33,593 bases of DNA from Sphaerisporangium cinnabarinum (GTDB taxonomy: Bacteria > Actinomycetota > Actinomycetes > Actinomycetales > Cellulomonadaceae): NCBI GenBank assembly GCA_003052455.1, contig QAPD01000068.1, positions 1 to 33,593 on the forward strand, given 5' to 3'. How positions within the stretch are numbered: the stretch's first letter is position 1; every line of letters starts with the position of its first letter. The position numbers and the translations under genes were made by a program. Shown here piece by piece: positions 1 through 5,319 of this stretch. The notes under the pieces were generated by a model, which was given only the letters and a program-made list of their open reading frames with translations, was not told the origin of the DNA and made no database searches.

Positions 1-471
1 GGGCCGGTGGGGGGGGGGGGCGCCGGGCGGGGGTCTGTGAGGGGGGACGGCGTCGGTCAGGTCCGGGTCCGGCGCGGCGTGGCGGACCCACACGCGCGCG
101 GCGAGCGCCTCGGCCCGCGCGCGGTCGCCCGCGCCGAGCGCGTCCCACACCTTGCCGCGGGCGGCGAGGGCGTCCACCGCGAACGGGCTGCCGGGCGGGA
201 GCGTCGCGAGTGCGACGGCCACGGCGACGGCCTGGCCGGGCGTGAAGTTCACCGGCGGGAGGGACGCGCTCGGGTCCAGCACGTACCCGCCCCCGGGCCC
301 CGCCTGCGCCCAGATCGTGAGCCCGGCCTGCTGGAGCGCGGCGACGTCGCGCTTGATCGTCCGCTCGCTCACCTCGAGCGCCGCGGCGAGGCGCGGGCCC
401 GTCGTGCCGGTCCGGCCCGCGCGGCGCAGCTCTTCCGCGAGCGCGTAGAGGCGCTCCGTCCTGTTCACCAC
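1..471 (-). CDS. YafY-type HTH transcriptional regulator, C-terminus cut by window edge
   Basis: This is the N-terminal ~157 codons of a DeoR/YafY-type (HTH_11, usually WYL) regulator that runs off the left edge without a stop. Residues about 4-60 form the classic winged helix, with the recognition-helix pattern SERTIKRDVAALQQAG followed by the GPGGGYVLDP wing. The next segment (PVNFTPGQAVAVAVALATLPP) is typical of the linker before the WYL sensor domain. The start is GTG at 471 or GTG at 468; the ATG at 473 is out of frame and meets a stop. No good ribosome binding site precedes it, so the message may be leaderless. It is divergent from the alpha/beta hydrolase gene across a perfect inverted repeat and probably controls it. 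The ligand is unknown. Note a run of 12 G at 9-20, where a sequencing length error would change the last visible residues. Confidence 0.8.
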   Translation of the reverse strand, partial: MVNRTERLYALAEELRRAGRTGTTGPRLAAALEVSERTIKRDVAALQQAGLTIWAQAGPGGGYVLDPSASLPPVNFTPGQAVAVAVALATLPPGSPFAVDALAARGKVWDALGAGDRARAEALAARVWVRHAAPDPDLTDAVPPHRPPPGAPPPHRP

Positions 472-476
472 ATGAT

Positions 477-496
477 GGTGACAGACAGGTGTCACC
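477..496. promoter_or_regulatory. Perfect inverted repeat, probable operator between divergent genes
   Basis: GGTGACA (477-483), a six-base spacer, then TGTCACC (490-496): a perfect 7-bp-arm dyad. It sits 6 bases upstream of the regulator's GTG and 22 bases upstream of the hydrolase ATG. Its position between a one-domain HTH regulator and its divergent neighbour is the usual place for an autoregulatory operator. Binding is inferred. Confidence 0.55.
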
Positions 497-518
497 GACA
501 CCCTGCGAGGGTGGCTGC

Positions 519-1256
519 ATGAGCACCCACGGAACGTCCGCGCAGCCCGTCCACGTCGTCCTCGTCCCCGGTTTCTGGCTGGGCGCATGGGCCTGGGACG
601 ACGTCGTCCCCCACCTCGAGGCCGCCGGCCTCGTCCCCCACCCGGTGACCCTGCCGGGCCTGGAGCCCGGCGCGACCGCCGCGGACCGCGCGCACGTCAC
701 GCGCGCGGACCACGTCGCCGCGGTCACCCGCCTCGTCGACGGGCTCGACGGCCGCGTCGTGCTCGTGGGGCACAGCGGCGGCGGGCCGGTCGTGCAGGAG
801 GCCCTCGACCGGGACCCCACGCGCATCGAGCGTGTCGTCTACGTCGACACGGGCCCGCTCGTCGACGGTGCGGCGCTGTCGCCGGACCTCCCGGCCGACG
901 TCGCGGAGGTCCCGCTCCCGACGTGGGAGGAGCTCGCGGAGGGCGGGTCGAGCCTCGACGGGCTGGACGAGGCCGCGCTGGCGCGGTTCCGCGAGCGGGC
1001 GGTGCCCACCCCGGGGCCCGTCGCGCGGGGCGTCGTGCACGTGTCCGACCCCCGCCGCCTGGAGGTGCCGACGACCGCCGTCTGCTCGTCCATCCCGTCC
1101 GCCGTCCTCGCCGAGATGGCGCACCCGGGGCCGCCCCTGCACACCGAGCTGGGCGAGGTCGGGGACGTCACGTACGTCGACCTCCCGACCGGTCACTGGC
1201 CGATGTTCTCGCGCCCCCGGGACCTCGCGGCCGTGATCGTCGACGCCGTCTCCTGA
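519..1256 (+). CDS. Alpha/beta hydrolase (AB hydrolase_6-like), 245 aa
   Basis: Single-domain serine hydrolase of the alpha/beta fold. Strand beta-3 and the oxyanion-hole region read HVVLVPGFWLGAW (about 12-24). The nucleophile elbow is GHSGGG with Ser86, and the catalytic His lies in TGHWPMFSRP (about 226) near the C-terminus. The acid is probably an Asp in the segment before the last strand. The start is ATG 519, which has AGGGTGG just upstream; an in-frame ATG at 489 would overlap the dyad operator and adds residues unlike the family. Cytoplasmic, with no signal peptide. This subfamily (salicylate-esterase/pyrethroid-hydrolase-like) is often annotated only as alpha/beta fold hydrolase; the substrate cannot be told from sequence. 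It is likely regulated by the divergent YafY-type protein. Confidence 0.88.
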   Translation: MSTHGTSAQPVHVVLVPGFWLGAWAWDDVVPHLEAAGLVPHPVTLPGLEPGATAADRAHVTRADHVAAVTRLVDGLDGRVVLVGHSGGGPVVQEALDRDPTRIERVVYVDTGPLVDGAALSPDLPADVAEVPLPTWEELAEGGSSLDGLDEAALARFRERAVPTPGPVARGVVHVSDPRRLEVPTTAVCSSIPSAVLAEMAHPGPPLHTELGEVGDVTYVDLPTGHWPMFSRPRDLAAVIVDAVS

Positions 1257-1290
1257 CCCCCGGGTGAGACATCGTGCACGTTCCGGAAAA

Positions 1291-1323
1291 AAGTCTCCGA
1301 AGTCGCGTCACAGACGGAGACTT
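1291..1323. promoter_or_regulatory. 9-bp-arm inverted repeat in a series of GAGAC/GTCTC motifs
   Basis: AAGTCTCCG (1291-1299) and CGGAGACTT (1315-1323) are perfectly complementary around a 15-base spacer. The second arm can alternatively pair with GTCTCC at 1329-1334. GAGAC also occurs at 1266-1270 and 1377-1381. Six A residues (1287-1292) abut the left arm, so read on the minus strand the hairpin ends in a T-tract like an intrinsic terminator. On the plus strand it lies upstream of a small ORF and could be an operator or leader. The sequence does not decide between these. Confidence 0.4.
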
Positions 1324-1386
1324 CTGCCGTCTCCTCGTGTGGACGGCCGACCGGCCGCCGCAGAACGACGGACGACGAGACGGACC

Positions 1387-1593
1387 ATGCACGACACCCT
1401 GCCCTCCGCCCCCTCGCGCACCGAGGTGCGCACCGCCCTGCTCTGGGCGCTCGAGAACGACCGCGACGCGCTTCTCGAGCACCGCGAGACGACCCAGCAC
1501 TGCTTGTGGACGGCCGCGCGCGGCGCCGCCGACCGGCGCCTCGTGCGGCGCTGGCGCGCGGCGGCCGCAGGGCTCCCGTCGACCGTCGCCTGA
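1387..1593 (+). CDS. Small hypothetical protein, 68 aa
   Basis: Short basic ORF starting at ATG 1387 after a weak purine-rich stretch (GACGAGACGGACC). The product is predicted to be mostly helical (TALLWALENDRDALLEHRE) with an Arg-rich C-terminal half. I do not recognise a family. Codon use fits a real high-GC gene (G/C in nearly all third positions), but so do many spurious ORFs here. Upstream is a series of GAGAC/GTCTC repeats, which gives modest support for a transcribed unit. It converges with the S9 peptidase gene across a GC-rich hairpin. It could be spurious. Confidence 0.45.
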   Translation: MHDTLPSAPSRTEVRTALLWALENDRDALLEHRETTQHCLWTAARGAADRRLVRRWRAAAAGLPSTVA

Positions 1594-1630
1594 CGGCGGT
1601 CGCCTGACGGCGGCCGACGGACGAGCCCTG

Positions 1631-1658
1631 CGGGCCGCCGCCCGCGGGTGGCGGCCCG
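1631..1658. terminator. GC-rich hairpin between convergent genes
   Basis: CGGGCCGCC (1631-1639) pairs perfectly with GGCGGCCCG (1650-1658) over a 10-base loop, between the stops of the small ORF and the convergent S9 peptidase gene. No T-tract follows on either strand, which is common for actinobacterial terminators. It could act in both directions. Confidence 0.5.
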
Positions 1659-1659
1659 G

Positions 1660-4038
1660 TCAGCCGAGCGTCGTCGGCAGCGCGGCGTCGCCCTCGCCCG
1701 GGGCGGCCCCCAGCACGTGCTCCGCGAGGAAGGCCAGGACCACCTGGTACCAGACCTTCGCGTGCTGGGGCTGGAGGATCCAGTGGTTCTCGTCCGGGTA
1801 GAAGAGGAAGCGGTGCACCGTGTCCCCGTCCGGGCCCGCGGGCAGCCCGGACGACGCGAGCAGCTCGTACCAGAGCCGCAGACCCTCGCCGATCGGCACG
1901 CGGTAGTCCTTGTCGCCGTGGATGACGAGCATCGGCGTCACGATGTCCTGGACGAACCGGTGCGGGCTGTTCTCCAGCGCCATCTCGTCCGTCATCTCGC
2001 GCGCCCAGTAGTACGCGTGGTCCGTCGTCGGGCCGAACTGGTCGAGAGCCCACAGGCTCGCGTGCGTGACGATCGCGCGGAAGCGGTCCGTGTGCCCCGC
2101 GACCCAGTTCGCCATGTACCCGCCGAAGGATCCGCCCATCGCGGCCGTCCGGGTCGCGTCGACCTCCGGGCGCGCCTCCACGGCATCCGTGATCGCGAGC
2201 AGGTCCGTGTACGGGGCCTTGCCCCACGCGCCCCAGCCGCGCTGCACGAAGTCCTGCCCGTACCCGGTCGACAGCGCTGGGTCCGGCAGCAGCACCGCGT
2301 AGCCCCGCGCGACCATCAGCCACGGGTTCCAGCGCCAGCTCCACGCGTTCCACGACCCGAGCGGGCCGCCGTGGATCCACAGCAGGAGCGGTGCCGGGTC
2401 CTCCGCGGACGCACCGTGCGGCAGCGCGAGCCAGCCTCGCACGCGCACGTCGTCCGCCGCCGCCGTCTCGACGTCGACGAGCGTGCCCGGCAGGTCGGGC
2501 GTCGCGACCGGGCCGCGCAGCGGCGTCGCGGGCACCGGCGCACGGCTGCCCGCCGTGCCGGATTCGAGGAACGCCCCGAGGTCGACGCGCACCGGGTGCG
2601 CCGGCTCCAGGTAGCTCGTCCGCAGCGCGTAGAGCGTCCGGCCGTCGGGCGCGACCTGCACGTCCGTGAACGTCGCGTCGTCGCTCGTCACACGCTCGGC
2701 CGTGCCGTGCTCGGCCGCGCCGTTGCCCGCGGGGTCGAAGGGGACGAGGAACACCGGGCCGCGGCCGTCGTCGTCCGCGGTGACGAGCAGGCCCGAGCCG
2801 TCGGGCAGCCAGCGCAGCGACGTCGGCCAGCGGTCCCAGTGCGGCACGAGCGTGCGCGGCGTCGCGTGGTTCTCGGCGCGCGTCGTCGCCGAGTCGTCGT
2901 GGCCCTCCGTGGTCCCGGCGGGCCCGTCCGGCGCGTGCAGCGGCACGACGGCGAGGCTCTCCTCCGGCGCCTGGTGCGGCGTCGAGATCGTCTCGCGCAC
3001 GAACGCGACCCACGCGCCGTCGGGCGAGATGCGGGGCGAGTGCGCCTCCGCGCTCGGCTCGTCGACGAGCGTGCGGCGCGCGCCCGTCGCGGTGTCGATC
3101 GCGACGAGCGTGCTGCGCACCTGCGGGCCGGGGCCCGCGACCTGCCACGTCGTGACGAGCGTCGTGCCGTCGGCGGACAGGTCCGCCGAGTGCTCGTGCA
3201 GCGCGCGCCCCGGCGTCCCGTCGTGCCCGACGCCGCGGCTCACGTCACGCAGGTCGAGCAGCCGCGCGTCGTGCTCGTCGACGGCGTGCTCCCCGGCGGT
3301 GTCCTGCGCGCCCGCGGCGTGCGGCGCGGCGGCGAGCGGCGCGGTGCTGCCCGAGGTCGCCGGCGCGTCGGTCGGGGCCGCCGGGGTGCTCGGGGCCGGG
3401 AGGGGCTGTGCGGGCGCGTCGACGAGCGTCGTGAGGTCGCCGACGAACCGGTGCGCCTCGTCGGGTCCGCGGTCGTGGTCCCACTGCCGCACCGGGTAGG
3501 CGCTGTGCAGGATCGCCGCGACCTTCGCGTCCTTGCGCGCCGACCGGAGCTCGGCGTCGTGCGCGAGGTCGCGCGCGCTCGGCAGCACCGACGCCGCGAC
3601 CGACACGACCGGCGCGTCCGTCGCCGCGAGCGGCCCGCTCACGCCGGCCGGCGCCGTGGCGACCACGCGCGCCTCCCCGCCCGACGCCGGCAGCAGCCAC
3701 AGCGCCGACGTCGGGTCGTCGTCGGACCCGCCGTCGGGGTCGGGCCGCGCCGACGTGAACAGCACGTCGCCCGCGCCGGTGAACGTCGCGCTCGACTCGC
3801 CCTTCGTGCTGCGAGTCAGCCGACGCGCGGGCGCCTGGCCCGCCGGGTCGACCTCCCACAGCGCCGCCCGGTACCCGGTGCGCTGCGGGTCGAGCGTCTG
3901 GACGGTCGTGACGAGGCGCGTCCCGTCGGGCGAGAGCGCGAGGCCCCCGACGCGCGGGATCGCGAGATATCGGTCGAGGTCGTGGAACGGGTTCGTGGTC
4001 GGGTCAGGTGTACCGGGCGCGCCAGCGAGATTGCTCAC
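1660..4038 (-). CDS. S9 family peptidase (prolyl oligopeptidase / acylaminoacyl-peptidase type), 792 aa
   Basis: Cytoplasmic serine peptidase with an N-terminal beta-propeller (roughly residues 20-500, with WD-like segments such as ISPDGAWVAFVRE and WLPDGSGLLVTADDD) and a C-terminal alpha/beta hydrolase domain. The nucleophile motif is GGSFGGYM (Ser about 636), the Asp lies in HGDKDYRVP (about 710) and the His in DENHW (about 750): a complete triad. The oxyanion/HGG motif WIHGGPLGSWNAW is present. An Ala/Pro-rich insertion near residues 190-235 is probably a surface loop. Start: AGGA at 4049-4046 is 7 bases before GTG 4038 but only one base before GTG 4044, so 4038 is preferred. There is no signal peptide. 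The family cleaves short peptides, often after proline or at blocked N-termini; specificity here is unknown. Only about 50 bases separate it from the AbiEi gene upstream, and part of that is repeat DNA, so its promoter may lie in the repeat. Confidence 0.9.
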   Translation of the reverse strand: MSNLAGAPGTPDPTTNPFHDLDRYLAIPRVGGLALSPDGTRLVTTVQTLDPQRTGYRAALWEVDPAGQAPARRLTRSTKGESSATFTGAGDVLFTSARPDPDGGSDDDPTSALWLLPASGGEARVVATAPAGVSGPLAATDAPVVSVAASVLPSARDLAHDAELRSARKDAKVAAILHSAYPVRQWDHDRGPDEAHRFVGDLTTLVDAPAQPLPAPSTPAAPTDAPATSGSTAPLAAAPHAAGAQDTAGEHAVDEHDARLLDLRDVSRGVGHDGTPGRALHEHSADLSADGTTLVTTWQVAGPGPQVRSTLVAIDTATGARRTLVDEPSAEAHSPRISPDGAWVAFVRETISTPHQAPEESLAVVPLHAPDGPAGTTEGHDDSATTRAENHATPRTLVPHWDRWPTSLRWLPDGSGLLVTADDDGRGPVFLVPFDPAGNGAAEHGTAERVTSDDATFTDVQVAPDGRTLYALRTSYLEPAHPVRVDLGAFLESGTAGSRAPVPATPLRGPVATPDLPGTLVDVETAAADDVRVRGWLALPHGASAEDPAPLLLWIHGGPLGSWNAWSWRWNPWLMVARGYAVLLPDPALSTGYGQDFVQRGWGAWGKAPYTDLLAITDAVEARPEVDATRTAAMGGSFGGYMANWVAGHTDRFRAIVTHASLWALDQFGPTTDHAYYWAREMTDEMALENSPHRFVQDIVTPMLVIHGDKDYRVPIGEGLRLWYELLASSGLPAGPDGDTVHRFLFYPDENHWILQPQHAKVWYQVVLAFLAEHVLGAAPGEGDAALPTTLG

Positions 4039-4079
4039 CCACACGTCCTATCACGCCCCTCCCCGGAAAACGCCCCCGC

Positions 4080-4135
4080 CGAACACGGGGTCAGGGACCG
4101 AAATCCGCCGATTCGGGTCGCCAACCCCGTGTTCG
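4080..4135. repeat. 56-bp imperfect palindromic repeat, copy A
   Basis: The outer arms CGAACACGGGGT (4080-4091) and ACCCCGTGTTCG (4124-4135) are perfectly complementary. The inner parts (GACC 4096-4099 with GGTC 4116-4119, and AATC with GATT) continue the same dyad, so the whole 56 bp can fold as one long hairpin. A copy of the same length lies at 5200-5255 in the same orientation, 42 of 56 positions identical. The stop codon of the AbiEi-type gene (4093-4091) lies inside this copy. Confidence 0.85.
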
Positions 4136-5092
4136 ACGGTCGCTTATCCCGTGTTCGACGCGGCGATCGAGGAAAGCCCGTATCGCGGGGCCCACGCCGC
4201 CCGGCACGTCGCGACCCGTGAACCGGAGGAGCTCGATGGTGCCCGAGACGGCCAGGCGGTTCTGGCGCGTGCGGTCGGCGTACACCGCCTCGGGGTCGGA
4301 GTGCACGTCCGCTCCGTCCATCTCGGCCACCAGCCACCGCCCGCCACCGAGGCGCCAACCCATGTCTCCCCGCGCGACGACGCGACCGTCCGCGTCGAGC
4401 ACCGGCAGCTGGAGGACGTCGGGCGGCACGCCCGCGTCCACGCAGTCGAGCCGCCCGAAGGACTCCAGCGGCGACTCCGCGCGGCCGTCCGCCATCCCCC
4501 AGAGCGCGTGCGTGGCGGCGACACCACGACGCCCCCGTGCCAGGTCGTGCGCCCTCGCGAGCCCGTCGGGGTCGATCGACCGCCGGTGCAGCGCGGAGTC
4601 CAGGACGGCGAGCGCGCGGGCGCGGGGCAGCTCGGGCACCGCCTGCGCGAGAGCGCGTTCGACGGTCGCGACCGCCCGCCCACCGATCTGGACGGTGGTC
4701 ATCCCGTCGTCGAACTGCCGCAGGCGGATGCCGTCGCGGGTGGTGCGGTCGCTCGCACGGCGCAGGGCGACCTCCGGAGCGACCCCGGCGGGGACGCCCT
4801 GGACGCCGTGCAGCACGAGCGCCGTCGTCCCGACGGCGATGGCCTCCGGGCCGAACGCGAGCAGGCCCGCCCACGCCGATCTCCGCCGTCGGTCGTCCCA
4901 GTCCCGGCGCCGGCCGGCCTGCGGCCGGAGGTCGTAGACACCCCGCGTGACGCGCGCCCAGGTACCCGAGTCGACGCGACGACGAGCGACGCGCGAGGAG
5001 ACCCCTGCGGCGAGCAGCTGGTCGATCGACACGAGCCCGGCCTGCGCGGCGACGAGCCGGTCCAGCTCCGGTGAGAACCCCATGAGCGGCAT
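4091..5092 (-). CDS. AbiEi-antitoxin-like domain protein with DUF559-type nuclease fold, 333 aa
   Basis: Residues about 7-57 form an AbiEi_4-like winged helix (LDRLVAAQAGLVSIDQLLAAG, then RVARRRVDSGTWARVTRGVYDL). The middle part carries the usual LLAFGPEAIAVGTTALVLHG segment. The C-terminal part has ESPLES (206-211), then D243 and EMDG (257-260) and HSDPEAVYADRTRQNRL. This is the DUF559/Vsr-like pattern of a PD-(D/E)XK nuclease fold, with D243, E257 and D259 as candidate metal ligands. ATG 5092 is chosen; ATG 5083 is also possible, and no clear ribosome binding site is seen for either. The last ~20 residues are encoded by repeat copy A. Homologues occur as solitary genes in many actinobacteria. 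No AbiEii toxin is next to it, so a toxin-antitoxin role is not supported. Function unknown; nuclease activity is inferred. Confidence 0.75.
   Translation of the reverse strand: MPLMGFSPELDRLVAAQAGLVSIDQLLAAGVSSRVARRRVDSGTWARVTRGVYDLRPQAGRRRDWDDRRRRSAWAGLLAFGPEAIAVGTTALVLHGVQGVPAGVAPEVALRRASDRTTRDGIRLRQFDDGMTTVQIGGRAVATVERALAQAVPELPRARALAVLDSALHRRSIDPDGLARAHDLARGRRGVAATHALWGMADGRAESPLESFGRLDCVDAGVPPDVLQLPVLDADGRVVARGDMGWRLGGGRWLVAEMDGADVHSDPEAVYADRTRQNRLAVSGTIELLRFTGRDVPGGVGPAIRAFLDRRVEHGISDRRTRGWRPESADFGP
4116..4160. repeat. Two tandem 22-bp units overlapping copy A
   Basis: GGTCGCCAACCCCGTGTTCG (from 4116) recurs 22 bases on as GGTCGCTTATCCCGTGTTCG (from 4138), and both are followed by ACG. 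The units are in frame with the AbiEi-type gene on the minus strand and encode part of its C-terminal tail (HGISDRRTRGWRPE). The array extends copy A by one extra half-unit, as if the palindrome arm had duplicated. Confidence 0.75.
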
Positions 5093-5199
5093 GGCAGCAC
5101 GACGCCCGGTCCACTGCGGCACGCAGGCTCCGCCCCCTGTGGACACCCCGCCCAAAACAGACCCTGTGCACAACCAGCCCTGACCACCATCACCACCTG

Positions 5200-5255
5200 C
5201 GAGCACGCGATCAGCGACCGAAATCTAGGATTCTCGGTCTCCAACCCCGTGTTCG
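5200..5255. repeat. 56-bp imperfect palindromic repeat, copy B
   Basis: Starts CGAGCACGCGAT (5200-5211) and ends ACCCCGTGTTCG (5244-5255). It aligns with copy A (4080-4135) without gaps over 56 bp, 42 identical. The right arm and the central GACCGAAATC are conserved; the left arm has drifted. It lies 108 bases upstream of the AbiEi-type start and downstream of the CopD-CtaG stop, so the two copies bracket the AbiEi-type gene as direct repeats 1120 bp apart. Confidence 0.8.
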
Positions 5256-5263
5256 GCGGAGAC

Positions 5264-5311
5264 GGGGGCGGGTGGGGGCTGGGGCGGGGTGGGGGCGGGT
5301 GGGGGTGGGGG
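5264..5311. repeat. G-tract cluster, potential G-quadruplex region
   Basis: Nine runs of three to five G separated by single C or T bases or CT on the plus strand, in the 3' untranslated region of the CopD-CtaG gene, whose RNA is C-rich here. It starts 9 bases beyond repeat copy B. It is compatible with G-quadruplex formation on the plus strand; no function is shown. Confidence 0.6.
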
Positions 5312-5319
5312 TACGTCGG

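Noticed and set aside
9-20. Run of 12 G as a phase-variable tract
   Set aside because: It lies at the window edge in a partial gene, and a sequencing or assembly length error is as likely. There is no evidence of switching.
489-518. Upstream ATG 489 as start of the alpha/beta hydrolase
   Set aside because: It overlaps the inverted-repeat operator, lacks a ribosome site and adds residues (SPTPCEGGC) unlike the family.
1285-1323. Firm call as intrinsic terminator of the S9 peptidase transcript
   Set aside because: The hairpin plus T-run fits the minus strand, but it lies more than 300 bases beyond the peptidase stop and past another GC-rich hairpin, so the assignment stays open.
4091-5092. 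AbiE-type toxin-antitoxin system
   Set aside because: Only the AbiEi-like winged helix is present. No AbiEii nucleotidyltransferase toxin is next to it, and the C-terminal part looks like a DUF559 nuclease fold instead.
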